Below, in pieces: positions 1 through 7,942 of a stretch of 16,581 nucleotides of DNA. Positions within the stretch are counted from its first letter, which is position 1, and every line of letters begins with the position of its first letter. Position numbers and translations under genes: made by a program. This DNA is from JBDNDK01 sp046719185 (GTDB taxonomy: Bacteria; Armatimonadota; UBA5829): NCBI GenBank assembly GCA_046719185.1, contig JBDNDK010000036.1, positions 1 through 16,581 of the forward strand, read 5' to 3'. The notes under the pieces are model-generated. The model had not been told where the DNA came from. It saw only the letters and a list, made by a program, of their open reading frames with translations, and did not search any database.

Positions 1-556
1 TTGCCATTATGGGTTATATAACGCAAGAAATGGAGGACTCCCCACAAATTCGGTAATTGGTACTGTAATGAGTAATATAGGTCTTGAACTAGCTCTTAAA
101 AAAGAAAATATAAACTTAATTAGAACAAAAGTTGGAGACAGATATGTTTCTGATGAGTTAAGAAGGACCGGTGCAATAGTGGGCGGAGAAAAGTCAGGTC
201 ACATAATACTTTCAAGACACACTACTACCGGAGATGGTATGATAACTGCTCTTCAAATTTTGACAATAATGGTAAAGACTGGTAAAAAACTCTCAGAGCT
301 TGCAAGTGAGATGGAAGAATTTCCCCAATTACTTGTAAATATTCCTGTAAAGGAAAGAGATGGCTGGGACGAAAAGGAGGAAATAATTTCTGCTATAAGA
401 AAAGTCGAAGAGAAATTAAAAGGTGTTGGAAGAGTTGTTGTAAGACCATCTGGAACAGAAAAACTCATTAGGGTTATGGCAGAAGGTCCAGATCAAGAAG
501 AATTAGAAGAACTTGTAGGATATATTGCAGACATAATAAAAGATGTTATGGGCTAA
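1..556 (+). CDS. glmM: Phosphoglucosamine mutase, C-terminal part; apparent frameshift near base 32
   Basis: GlmM converts glucosamine-6-phosphate to glucosamine-1-phosphate in the cytoplasm, the step before UDP-GlcNAc for peptidoglycan and envelope sugars. Only the C-terminal third is present. From base 32 the frame reads GGLPTNSVIGTVMSN, then GEKSGHI, TTTGDGM and near the end the phosphate-binding loop RPSGTEKLIRVMAEG; all are GlmM family motifs. Upstream of base 32 this frame gives a run unlike the family (CHYGLYNARN), while the frame starting at base 3 gives AIMGYITQEM, which matches the usual helix before the GxLxxN segment. A single missing G in ATG-GA(G) would join the two. The first ATG at 68 is internal and not the start. 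glmM is normally essential, so a sequencing or assembly error is as likely as a real lesion. Identity is very sure; the frameshift moderately so. Confidence 0.93.
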   Translation, partial: CHYGLYNARNGGLPTNSVIGTVMSNIGLELALKKENINLIRTKVGDRYVSDELRRTGAIVGGEKSGHIILSRHTTTGDGMITALQILTIMVKTGKKLSELASEMEEFPQLLVNIPVKERDGWDEKEEIISAIRKVEEKLKGVGRVVVRPSGTEKLIRVMAEGPDQEELEELVGYIADIIKDVMG

Positions 557-650
557 ATAAAAAAATACCCACTAGCCATATTAGCCAGCGGGCCGCTTTG
601 AGCTTCTACTCTTAGCAAGTAAGCCACAACACTTTAGGAAGGAGAAAAAG
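557..650. other. Intergenic stretch with short repeats and weak hairpins
   Basis: This stretch is locally richer in G+C than its surroundings. It holds a direct repeat TAGCCA (573-578 and 582-587), a small hairpin AGCG/CGCT (587-597) and an imperfect hairpin between GCTT and AAGC around 602-624. It ends in a perfect ribosome binding site (636-644) before a short ORF. No strong terminator for glmM is visible. It may be the leader of a small transcript, but I recognise no known RNA class. Confidence 0.3.
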
Positions 651-728
651 ATGTTGTTTTCACTTTCTTATAATTGCAATAATCGTGCCAAACAGCAATA
701 TTTGCTGTATTTATTTTGCAAAAATTAG
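651..728 (+). CDS. Possible 25-residue small ORF with a perfect Shine-Dalgarno
   Basis: An ATG at 651 sits 6 nt after AGGAAGGAG, one of the best ribosome binding sites in the window, and opens 25 codons before TAG. The peptide begins MLFSLSYNCNN and resembles nothing I know. The spacing and sequence around this start (AAGGAG-AAAA-x-x-ATG) match the start of the secreted DNRLRE gene at 15955 almost exactly. This could therefore be a real small protein, a leader peptide, or the surviving start of a lost gene. The last 4 bp overlap the 3' end of the minus-strand gene. A hairpin lies inside the coding part at 692-708. Confidence 0.3.
   Translation: MLFSLSYNCNNRAKQQYLLYLFCKN
692..708. terminator. 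Short hairpin between convergent ORFs, weak terminator candidate
   Basis: ACAGCAA and TTGCTGT form a 7-bp perfect stem with a TAT loop. On the plus strand ATTTATTTTG follows, and on the minus strand the hairpin comes about 17 nt after the stop of the secreted protein gene. The tract after the stem is not a clean T run on either side, so termination would be weak or bidirectional. Confidence 0.35.
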
Positions 729-1453
729 AAATTATATGATGCTCCAAGCATTATTCCGGATTCATCATTATAGCCTCCAAGTATTGTGAACCTACCAAAT
801 CTGCCATCAGGTTTATAGCCTATACCGAAGTTGAATTGAAAGCCATCATATTCCAATGCTATATTTGCAGAATCTGCAATTGGGGCAGATAGTCCACCAA
901 ACAGTCTATTAATGAATCTTCCACCACCATATCCAGCACTCAAGTAAACAGGCATTATTGTAGAGTAAATTTTATATGTCGCAATGCCATACAAAGAAAA
1001 ATCAACATTGTTAAAAATATCTTGACATCCAATTGCAAATGCAGGCATATTTTGATCTTTTTGATTTAATAATTCTACTTGTCCATTAAATGTAATGCTA
1101 TCTTGCCAATCTTTTTCATAAATGGCTACAGAACCAAATACTCTAGTATTTTCTCCAAAACCAGCTGATAAATATCCAATAGAGTTGTCTATTTTATTTC
1201 TTTTACCAGTGTGATGTCCTCCGCTATAGAATCCTATAGAATAAAATCCTATTCCTGGTGTGTATGCTGTTGGAATATTAATATGAAACACACCGTCAGA
1301 ATCAGCTATTCCAGAGTTATTTATTGCTGTTCCTGAGCCGGGTAAGGCTGCTCCAACAGTAAATTGTTCTGATGGGTTAGCATATGCAGGTATTGTGTAT
1401 GAATAGTTGCATAATAATCCCATTATAACTGCCAAAACTACAATTCTTTTCAT
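725..1453 (-). CDS. Secreted, outer-membrane beta-barrel-like protein
   Basis: The 242-residue product starts with a classic signal peptide (MKR, hydrophobic residues 4-20, likely cleavage after AYA at 25). The mature part consists of alternating polar/aromatic short segments rich in Gly, Tyr and Phe (IGFYSIGFYSGG, YLSAGFG, YLSAGYGGG, FNFGIGYKP) and ends in LGASYNF. A terminal Phe after alternating residues is the signature recognised by the BAM machinery, so an outer-membrane barrel of about 8-10 strands is likely. The segment PAFAIGCQDIFN recalls YjbH-type exopolysaccharide barrel proteins, but I cannot assign it there firmly. The ATG is preceded by GGAGG at good spacing, and a promoter lies about 110 bp upstream. 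It is transcribed away from ftsB. It is the main evidence for a diderm envelope. Confidence 0.75.
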   Translation of the reverse strand: MKRIVVLAVIMGLLCNYSYTIPAYANPSEQFTVGAALPGSGTAINNSGIADSDGVFHINIPTAYTPGIGFYSIGFYSGGHHTGKRNKIDNSIGYLSAGFGENTRVFGSVAIYEKDWQDSITFNGQVELLNQKDQNMPAFAIGCQDIFNNVDFSLYGIATYKIYSTIMPVYLSAGYGGGRFINRLFGGLSAPIADSANIALEYDGFQFNFGIGYKPDGRFGRFTILGGYNDESGIMLGASYNF

Positions 1454-1559
1454 TTAGATTTATCCTCCAAAAATGTTTTCAGATTTTATTATCAGTTTAA
1501 TTTAAGAATAATCTCAGGGTCAAAATTATACAAATAACAATAATTATAAAAGATGAAAC

Positions 1560-1588
1560 TGTATAAATATGAAATTATTCTGTTTCAA
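1560..1588 (-). promoter_or_regulatory. Sigma-70-type promoter for the secreted barrel protein
   Basis: On the minus strand TTGAAA, a 17-bp spacer and TATACA form a near-consensus promoter. It would give a leader of about 100 nt before the ATG at 1453. Confidence 0.5.
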
Positions 1589-1657
1589 GATATGGTAAAT
1601 AATGAGCTAAAATTATTATATTTAATTTAATTTTGAACAAATAGATCACATGTTCGA

Positions 1658-1686
1658 TTGACTTGTGTTTTTTTGTAGGATACCAT
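1658..1686 (+). promoter_or_regulatory. Promoter for the ftsB-like gene
   Basis: TTGACT (1658-1663), a 17-bp spacer and TACCAT (1681-1686) precede the division gene by about 70 bp. The -35 is excellent and the -10 mediocre. An inverted pair GAACA (about 1634) / TGTTC (about 1651) lies just upstream of the -35 and could be an activator or repressor site; this is weak. Confidence 0.4.
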
Positions 1687-1759
1687 GACCTAAACTAATA
1701 GTTATTAAAGTTGATACTTTTATTTTCAGTAGAGATGCTGTGACAGGAGGTCCGGTCTC

Positions 1760-2116
1760 ATGAGTGTAAATTATGCGGAGTCTAGAATACCGCCTAAAAG
1801 AAGAAAAGTAAAGCCAAAATTTTGGAAAAAAAGATTTGTCCAACTTATTTTTGCTGTGATTATTTCTGCAAGTGCAATTTTTGTTGTACATAGTATTGCT
1901 TTGAAGTTATTGGAACCATATAAGCTTTATAATGCAGAAGCAAAAGAGCTAGAGAATATAAAAACAGAACTTGCACAAATAAAAAGTGAAAATGCCGCAC
2001 TAGAAAGAAAGATTAAGTATTTAAAGACTCCTGAGGGTGCAGCAGCAGCAGCCAGAGAAAATGGATGGGTAAAACAAGGTGAAATAATTCTTGTTCTTCC
2101 GCCTGACCTTAAATAA
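1760..2116 (+). CDS. FtsB/DivIC-family septum formation initiator
   Basis: This is a small bitopic membrane protein of the cell-division complex; in the family it bridges FtsL and FtsQ (DivIB) at the septum. The 118 residues follow the family layout: a strongly basic cytoplasmic N-terminus (residues 9-25), one membrane helix (about 26-46), a coiled coil (about 53-88, with leucines and charged residues in heptads) and the typical C-terminal segment TPEGAAAAARENGWVKQGEI (90-109). Length and order fit PF04977. The ATG follows AGGAGGT with an 8-nt gap. FtsB and DivIC cannot be told apart by sequence alone, so no symbol is given. The gene is divergent from the secreted barrel gene. The region 1454-1759 between them holds only the two promoters described. 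Confidence 0.88.
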   Translation: MSVNYAESRIPPKRRKVKPKFWKKRFVQLIFAVIISASAIFVVHSIALKLLEPYKLYNAEAKELENIKTELAQIKSENAALERKIKYLKTPEGAAAAARENGWVKQGEIILVLPPDLK

Positions 2117-2129
2117 TTTATTGTAATAA

Positions 2130-2159
2130 TTACTTATTTGATCTCCAATAGTGTATTAT
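2130..2159 (+). promoter_or_regulatory. Weak promoter candidate for the DUF4838 gene
   Basis: TTACTT, an 18-bp spacer and TATTAT lie about 50 bp before the start codon. The -10 is good and the -35 poor. Read-through from ftsB is the alternative. Confidence 0.25.
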
Positions 2160-2206
2160 AAGGTTAAGTTATACTTCAATATATTCATAAGCTAGTTTGA
2201 GGCACT

Positions 2207-4048
2207 ATGATTAAAATATTTTCTTCTTCATTGGCTAGTAAAGCAACTGTTTTCGCTGTAGGTGAATTAAAAAAATATTTACAAAGCATTACTAGCCAAG
2301 AAGTTGTATCTACTGAAGATATTGAATCTGCAGAAATAATAATTAATATTGATTTATCACTTTTCCCCGAAGAATTTCACTTAAAAAAGCATCAAAAATT
2401 AACAATCAACGGCGGCAGTGGCAGAGGATGTTTGTATGGTGTTTATAATTATCTACATCAGTTAGGTTGCAGATGGGCTTTGCCGGGAAAAGAATATGAA
2501 AAAATTCCAAAACTTAATGATTATAAAAATATCAAAGAAACTGTCTCAAAACCAGCTGTAAATAGAAGAGGTATAGTTTATTGTGTAAAAGAACCTTATG
2601 AAATAGAGAAATTAACAGATTTTATAGATTATCTATGTAAAAATGGCTTTAATTATCTTTTTCTACATCAAGAAAAGATATCAGAAGATAAAAAAACAAT
2701 AATAGCTGAAGAGTTAAACATAAGAGAAATGGGATTCGAATGGGGTGGCCATTTGCTTCCATCTTTTTTACCAAGAGAGCTTTTTGATAATAACCCTGAT
2801 TATTTTAGACTTGAAAAAGGCAAAAGAGTAAAGGACTGGAATTATTGCCCATTAAGCACTGAGGCAAATGATATAATTGCAAAAAATGCTCAAAAGACTT
2901 TGAATAGCTTTGATATTTTTGATAGATTTGAGACTTTTCACATTTGGCCAGATGATTTATTTGGTGGTGGTTGGTGTGAAATGAACGAGCTAAAAGGGTG
3001 GACTGATTCTGATCAGTATCTCTTAGCTTTGAATGAGCTTTCAAAAAGACTTGTCCTAAAAGACACCAAGCTCAGCTATTGTGCATATCATACACATATT
3101 TACCCACCAACAAAATTAAAAGCAGATTCTCATATTAGATTGATGTTTGCTCCCAGAGAAAGAAGCTATTTAACACCAATTGGAGAGGGAGAAGCAAATA
3201 AAAGATATATGAAATACTTAAATGATCTAATGAGAGTATTTCCAGTCGGTGCTGAAGTATTTGAATATTATCAAGATTGCATATTATTTAGATATCTACC
3301 ATTGTCTTTGCATAGAGTGATTGGTGAAGATGTAAAAAGATACTTAGCTGCTGGTATAGACGGTATATCATCATTGTTTTTTGATACTTTCAGTAATTGG
3401 GCTTATGGACTTAACACCTATATACTTGGCAAAGCATTATGGAATGGAAAAACTGATGAAAATGACATTATAAATTATTGCAAGGATATATATGGGCATG
3501 CAGCAAATGAGATGATTAAATATTTTGATATGCTTTTTGAATTAGTTGCTTTTGCTTTGGATACTAATGGTTATTCTGATTTTACAGATTTAAGAATTCC
3601 ACAGCCTCAAAAATGGGCAAGAGTGCATGCAGATAGATTAGCTCCTCTGGTAAGTGGTGAGCATTTATATGAAATAGAAGAAAATCTAATAAAAGCAATT
3701 GAAATATCAGATGAGCCTTATAAAACAAGAATTAAAGAGCAAAAATTCCTTTGGGATTATACAAAATATGAAATCGTTACACTTTATTTAGGACATGATA
3801 TAGGAAATCTAATTCTTTCTTCACTTGCGGATACGGCTTCAAAAGATGAGATGAATAAAGTAATAAAAAGGCTTGAGGAAATTATAGACAGGATAAAAGA
3901 AGGCACAGAACTAATTAAAAAAGCACCACATAAACTCAGGGGAGATATAGCATCTTTTCAAGAAAATGGTTCTTTGTGGGAAAGAAATACTTTGTATATA
4001 GATATTCTTAATAGTTGGATTAGCTATATAAAACAGAAGGTTTGCTAG
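2207..4048 (+). CDS. DUF4838-family glycoside-hydrolase-like protein, cytoplasmic
   Basis: The 613-residue protein has the layout of DUF4838 proteins. The N-terminal alpha/beta domain (about 1-110) resembles the accessory domain of GH20 and alpha-glucuronidase enzymes, with the segment TINGGSGRGCLYGVYNYLHQ. A long TIM-barrel-like part follows, containing WGGHLLPSFLPRELF, then NNPDYF and a WPDD motif (W247-D250) where acidic catalytic residues would be expected; a second acidic candidate is E353 in FEYYQD. A helical C-terminal part ends the protein. No signal peptide or membrane segment is visible, unlike many secreted relatives, so it probably acts on small glycosides inside the cell. Substrate and catalysis are unknown. 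The ATG at 2207 follows GAGG with a short gap. It is followed by a promoter for the next operon and shares no obvious pathway with its neighbours. Confidence 0.8.
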   Translation: MIKIFSSSLASKATVFAVGELKKYLQSITSQEVVSTEDIESAEIIINIDLSLFPEEFHLKKHQKLTINGGSGRGCLYGVYNYLHQLGCRWALPGKEYEKIPKLNDYKNIKETVSKPAVNRRGIVYCVKEPYEIEKLTDFIDYLCKNGFNYLFLHQEKISEDKKTIIAEELNIREMGFEWGGHLLPSFLPRELFDNNPDYFRLEKGKRVKDWNYCPLSTEANDIIAKNAQKTLNSFDIFDRFETFHIWPDDLFGGGWCEMNELKGWTDSDQYLLALNELSKRLVLKDTKLSYCAYHTHIYPPTKLKADSHIRLMFAPRERSYLTPIGEGEANKRYMKYLNDLMRVFPVGAEVFEYYQDCILFRYLPLSLHRVIGEDVKRYLAAGIDGISSLFFDTFSNWAYGLNTYILGKALWNGKTDENDIINYCKDIYGHAANEMIKYFDMLFELVAFALDTNGYSDFTDLRIPQPQKWARVHADRLAPLVSGEHLYEIEENLIKAIEISDEPYKTRIKEQKFLWDYTKYEIVTLYLGHDIGNLILSSLADTASKDEMNKVIKRLEEIIDRIKEGTELIKKAPHKLRGDIASFQENGSLWERNTLYIDILNSWISYIKQKVC

Positions 4049-4116
4049 AATTTTTGATAATAGAATACAAAAATTATGCTGTAAATTTGTAAAATGGTTT
4101 GATTCAAAAATTATAG

Positions 4117-4145
4117 TTGTTAGATTCAAAAAAAGTGTCTATAAT
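4117..4145 (+). promoter_or_regulatory. Strong promoter upstream of the PEPCK-like/DUF4914 operon
   Basis: TTGTTA, exactly 17 bp, then a perfect TATAAT (4140-4145). Transcription would start near 4152, giving a leader of about 110 nt that first meets the intrinsic terminator at 4199-4236. This makes the region a candidate attenuator or small-RNA gene. Confidence 0.6.
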
Positions 4146-4198
4146 ACATTATAGTAATTAAGGCAGATTTAAGAGGGGTTTTATAACCTGTCAATAAT

Positions 4199-4236
4199 AA
4201 GCCGCTGAATTTTAGCCAAATTCAGCGGCTTTTTTG
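4199..4236 (+). terminator. Intrinsic terminator just before the PEPCK-like gene
   Basis: A perfect 14-bp stem (4199-4212 with 4218-4231), 5-nt loop TAGCC, followed by a T tract (six T at 4230-4235). It lies 28 bp before the ATG at 4264, downstream of its own promoter rather than directly after the DUF4838 stop 150 bp earlier. It may end DUF4838 transcripts, attenuate the operon, or end an ~85-nt small RNA. Confidence 0.85.
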
Positions 4237-4263
4237 TTATATATCAGAATAAAGGAGATACAG

Positions 4264-6042
4264 ATGGCAAACAGATTAGAACAAGAAAATAGTCAGATGA
4301 TAATTTACACAGATGGTGATATCTGTGCAACTACTAGAGAGCTTGTGAGAAGCAATCTTTTTAAAGATATGTTTGTTCAATATATAAAGTCACTTGAAGA
4401 GCATGATTCACCATTACTTGAGATATGGGAAAATAAACTTTCAACTGAAGAAGAGCAAAAGAGTCTTCTCTCAATGCTTGGAGCATTGGCAGAGGATACT
4501 ATTGAAAAGATTGCAAAAATTCTTCCCGATGCAGAGTATTATTTTGACAAAAGAAATGAACTGGTTTCATTTGTAGAGGGATTTTATAACTATTGGAGAT
4601 CATTTGATAGATTTATGGTTTGCCGTACAATCGAGGGTCCGGAGAGTTTTGATAAAAGACCATACAATACTTTTGCAAATACAAGTGAAAGATTGAATCA
4701 CTTAGTTAGAGCTTTATACAGAGATATTTGTGAAAAAATTTCAGGAATTAGACCTAGGGTATATAGACAAATTCCTGCTGGTTGTGAGGTTGCTTTAATA
4801 GCTGTTGAAAAGCAGTATAAATATCCAGAAATATATTCCAAAATAATAAGCAATATACCATTTATAAGACAGGTATTTATAAATCCACCTTTGGTTGTAA
4901 GTCCATCAGCAAGTAGGAGAAGTGGGCAAATACAAAAGGTTGATGAAAATCCTCTTTTATCTTTATCACTAGATAATGATAAATGGTTATGTTATCCAGC
5001 ACAGGTTGGCAATCTAGTTATTAACATATATTTTCATCAAAAATTTATTTGTCTAGGAAGCACCCTTGCAAACTTGTTTGAAATTGCATCTGATGAACAA
5101 GTTTCTAAAGGTCCGGATGCAGTTTGTGTATATGGTGCATCAAATGAGCAGTTGGAAAAATATGGTGAACTGCCTGCAGTCTTTTTTGATGATGAGGCAA
5201 ACAATTTAGTTGTTGCTGCTATTTCTGATGATGATAGAATGGGCTTTTTTGGAAATCTTAGAAGAATGGTGTTAACTCTTCATAATGTTGTAATGATAAA
5301 AAGAGGCAGAATGCCATTCCGTGGCTCTATGGTTAGAATTGAACTTAAAAATGGCAAGTCTGCTAATGTGTTGTTGATTGGAGTAACTGCTGCAGGTAAG
5401 AGGGAAACTCTTGAAGCTTTACAAGTCTTAGGTGAAAATAACATCCGAAACCTCAAAATAATAGCAGATGATATGGGATCATTTGAAATATCAGATGATG
5501 ATAAATTGTTAGGATATGGTACTGAGATTGGTGCATTTATTGATATGGCTGATTATCAGCAGGGATATGCATTTGGTCAAATAGACAGAGCTATTATTAT
5601 GAATCCTCATAGTAGAAGAAATGCAAGAATAGCACTACCAGTAACAACAATGGATGAAGTATTAAAAGGTTATCCTGTTGATATAATTCTTTATACAAAT
5701 AATTATGAGGAGATTGACAACAGATATCCGACAATTGAAAGATTTACAAATAGTGAAGTTGCTATAAAAACATTCAGAGATGCTGCAACTATGTCTAAAG
5801 GAACAACAATATCAACAGGTGTTGCTCATACATATTTTGCAAACCCATTTGGAGCTAGTGATTATATGGAAGTTTATGATGAAATGGCAAAGATTGTTTT
5901 TGAAAAAGCTATAGATAGCGGTGTTTTTGTGGGACAGATTAGAACTCGTCTAGGAATCAAAAGATATGGTGAGCGTGGTCCTGATGTGGCAGCAGAGGCA
6001 CTTCTTGATTTAATAAGCAATGGTTGGATTGAGGGGGAATAA
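4264..6042 (+). CDS. PEP carboxykinase-like P-loop protein with a degenerate P-loop
   Basis: The 592-residue protein has a helical N-terminal half and a C-terminal half with the HPr kinase/PEPCK-type nucleotide fold. That half has a P-loop-like GVTAAGK (K379), a kinase-2-like ADDMG (D402, D403), a later HTYFANPFG and a conserved C-terminal RLGIKRYGERGPDVAAEAL. I recall relatives annotated as phosphoenolpyruvate carboxykinase, usually beside DUF4914; PEP carboxykinase activity is inferred and not shown by these motifs. The residue after the P-loop Lys is Arg380 instead of the Ser/Thr that normally binds Mg-nucleotide. The start is ATG 4264, after AAAGGAG with a good gap; an upstream in-frame TTG at 4234 lies inside the terminator and is rejected. 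The stop is 4 bp before the DUF4914 start, so the two are translationally coupled. No signal peptide, so cytoplasmic. Confidence 0.65.
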   Translation: MANRLEQENSQMIIYTDGDICATTRELVRSNLFKDMFVQYIKSLEEHDSPLLEIWENKLSTEEEQKSLLSMLGALAEDTIEKIAKILPDAEYYFDKRNELVSFVEGFYNYWRSFDRFMVCRTIEGPESFDKRPYNTFANTSERLNHLVRALYRDICEKISGIRPRVYRQIPAGCEVALIAVEKQYKYPEIYSKIISNIPFIRQVFINPPLVVSPSASRRSGQIQKVDENPLLSLSLDNDKWLCYPAQVGNLVINIYFHQKFICLGSTLANLFEIASDEQVSKGPDAVCVYGASNEQLEKYGELPAVFFDDEANNLVVAAISDDDRMGFFGNLRRMVLTLHNVVMIKRGRMPFRGSMVRIELKNGKSANVLLIGVTAAGKRETLEALQVLGENNIRNLKIIADDMGSFEISDDDKLLGYGTEIGAFIDMADYQQGYAFGQIDRAIIMNPHSRRNARIALPVTTMDEVLKGYPVDIILYTNNYEEIDNRYPTIERFTNSEVAIKTFRDAATMSKGTTISTGVAHTYFANPFGASDYMEVYDEMAKIVFEKAIDSGVFVGQIRTRLGIKRYGERGPDVAAEALLDLISNGWIEGE

Positions 6043-6046
6043 ATTG

Positions 6047-7942
6047 ATGAATAATTACATAGACCTATCAAGTGATAAAGCTCGTTCAATAATCCCGGAT
6101 GAAGTTTTGCAAATAATGGACAAAGCTCCAAAATTGATATTTCCAAATAGCAGAGAAGATCTTTTAGAGCTTGCATTTGGTGGAAAAGATAATGATGTTT
6201 TTGAGGTCGAATATGATGTTCCTGGTATAGGAAGAGTTTTGGAAGCAACTGTTACAAAATGCAAAAATGGTGCAGCTGTAAATTATGTAGATATTTATAT
6301 GCTTAGAAGAGACCCTGATTGCATGGTAATTGGTGATGACAAAACAACAGATAAGCCCAGATATAGAGACAAATATGGTGCAGATTTTGATCCTATGAGG
6401 GAAATGACTTTCGATTGGCTTTCAAGTCAAGAGCTAATTATAATGCCTTTTTTTGCAGGAAGTTTGGATAGAGAAAGAGGTTATGGTGCATTATTAGTTG
6501 CACCAGCTAATGCTGGTTTTTTTGCAGCAGGGTTAGGAGATTTGCAGGGTGCTATACCATCTAATAAAATTCCAGAGGACTTTGAAGTCAAGTTAGTTCT
6601 TTATCTTGCACCACCTTTTAGACATACTCATTTTGATGGGAAGCAGATAGTTGTTCATAATAGAAAAGATACTATATATGAGATATTTTCATATAATCTT
6701 TATCCTGGACCTAGTGCAAAAAAAGGTGTTTATGGAGCATTATTATCTGTTGGAATAGAAGAAGGATGGTCAACTTTGCATGGGTCTTGTGTACAAGTTG
6801 TAACACCTTACGAAAATATAATATCTATTCTTCATGAAGGTGCAAGTGGTGGTGGTAAGAGTGAGTTGTTGGAATATGCTCATAGGCAAGAAGATGGAAG
6901 ACTGCTACTCGGTGAAAATGTTTGCACTGGTGAAAAACTTGATTTTGTATTAGGACAAGGCTGTCATATTAAAAGGGTTTGTGATGATATGGCAATTTGT
7001 CCTAAAAATCTACAAGGCAATCAAGGTTGGCTTGTTGTTGAAGATGCAGAAGAAGCATGGTTTATTAGATTAGATCACATAAAGAGCTATGGTACTGATC
7101 CACATTTGGAGAGCTGGACAATTCATCCAAAAGAGTCTTTAATTTTCTTGAATGTAGAAGGTATTCCAAGAAGCACTTGTTTAATTTGGGAGCATATACA
7201 AGATGAGCCGGGCAAACCTTGTCCAAATCCCAGAGTAATAATGCCAAGGCATTTAATACCAGATACAATTAACACATTAACAGAAGTTCACTATAGAAAC
7301 TTTGGTATCAGAACTCCACCTTGCACATCAGAGAATCCAAGTTATGGAATAATTGGCTATTTGCATCTGCTACCTCCATCACTGGCTTGGTTATGGAGAT
7401 TAGTTGCACCAAGAGGACATGCGAATCCTAGTATTACAGATTCATCAGGATTATCTAGTGGAGGTGTGGGTTCTTATTGGCCATTTGCATCAGGTAGAAG
7501 CGTTGATCATGCAAATTTACTTCTTGAACAAATGGAACAGACACCATTGGTAAGATATACTTTAACACCAAATCAGCATGTCGGTGCTTGGAAAACATCA
7601 TTTATGCCTCAGTGGATTGTCAGAGAATACCTAGCAAGAAGGGGATTAGCTGTATTCAATACAAATGATTTACACAAATCCAGATGTTCATTATTGGGTT
7701 ATGGATTAAACAAATTGAAGCTTGAGGGTCAAAACATACCTGAGTTTCTTTTGAGGGTAGAAGAGCAACCTGAAATAGGAATTGAGGCATATGACAAGGG
7801 TGCAAAAATATTGCATCAGTTTTTTGTAAATGAGCTTCAAAAGTTCCTTGTTCCAGACCTTTCTGAAAGAGGCAGAAAAATCATTGAATGTTGTATGGAT
7901 AATGGATCTGTAGATGATTATGAAGGATTGCTAAACTTTTAG
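6047..7942 (+). CDS. DUF4914 family protein, P-loop nucleotide-binding
   Basis: The 631-residue protein matches the DUF4914 family, whose members usually lie beside a PEPCK-like gene. It has a canonical P-loop GASGGGKS (K271) in a PEPCK/HPr-kinase-like setting, preceded by a domain with the segment LYLAPPFRHTHFDGKQ. The function is not established. The fold and pairing suggest a kinase or carboxykinase partner of the gene before it, with this subunit carrying the intact nucleotide site. The start is ATG 6047, 4 bp after the previous stop, with GAGGGGG as ribosome binding site inside the end of the previous gene; an earlier in-frame GTG at 6020 is rejected because it overlaps the neighbour. 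No membrane segments. The MFS carrier follows after 53 bp on the same strand. Confidence 0.75.
   Translation: MNNYIDLSSDKARSIIPDEVLQIMDKAPKLIFPNSREDLLELAFGGKDNDVFEVEYDVPGIGRVLEATVTKCKNGAAVNYVDIYMLRRDPDCMVIGDDKTTDKPRYRDKYGADFDPMREMTFDWLSSQELIIMPFFAGSLDRERGYGALLVAPANAGFFAAGLGDLQGAIPSNKIPEDFEVKLVLYLAPPFRHTHFDGKQIVVHNRKDTIYEIFSYNLYPGPSAKKGVYGALLSVGIEEGWSTLHGSCVQVVTPYENIISILHEGASGGGKSELLEYAHRQEDGRLLLGENVCTGEKLDFVLGQGCHIKRVCDDMAICPKNLQGNQGWLVVEDAEEAWFIRLDHIKSYGTDPHLESWTIHPKESLIFLNVEGIPRSTCLIWEHIQDEPGKPCPNPRVIMPRHLIPDTINTLTEVHYRNFGIRTPPCTSENPSYGIIGYLHLLPPSLAWLWRLVAPRGHANPSITDSSGLSSGGVGSYWPFASGRSVDHANLLLEQMEQTPLVRYTLTPNQHVGAWKTSFMPQWIVREYLARRGLAVFNTNDLHKSRCSLLGYGLNKLKLEGQNIPEFLLRVEEQPEIGIEAYDKGAKILHQFFVNELQKFLVPDLSERGRKIIECCMDNGSVDDYEGLLNF

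Noticed and set aside
557..650. glmS ribozyme after glmM
   Set aside because: The conserved ribozyme core is not recognisable and no glmS follows.
1634..1656. LexA-type SOS box near the ftsB promoter
   Set aside because: GAACA and TGTTC are 12 bases apart, not the 4 of a Gram-positive-type LexA site.
4234..4263. In-frame TTG upstream start for the PEPCK-like gene
   Set aside because: It lies in the terminator T tract and lacks a ribosome binding site; ATG 4264 has AAAGGAG at good spacing.
6020..6046. GTG start for DUF4914 at 6020
   Set aside because: It lies inside the preceding gene, and ATG 6047 follows that stop by 4 bp with GAGGGGG upstream.
5874..6264. Minus-strand ORFs across the PEPCK-like/DUF4914 junction
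   Set aside because: They overlap two well-supported genes and lack family motifs.
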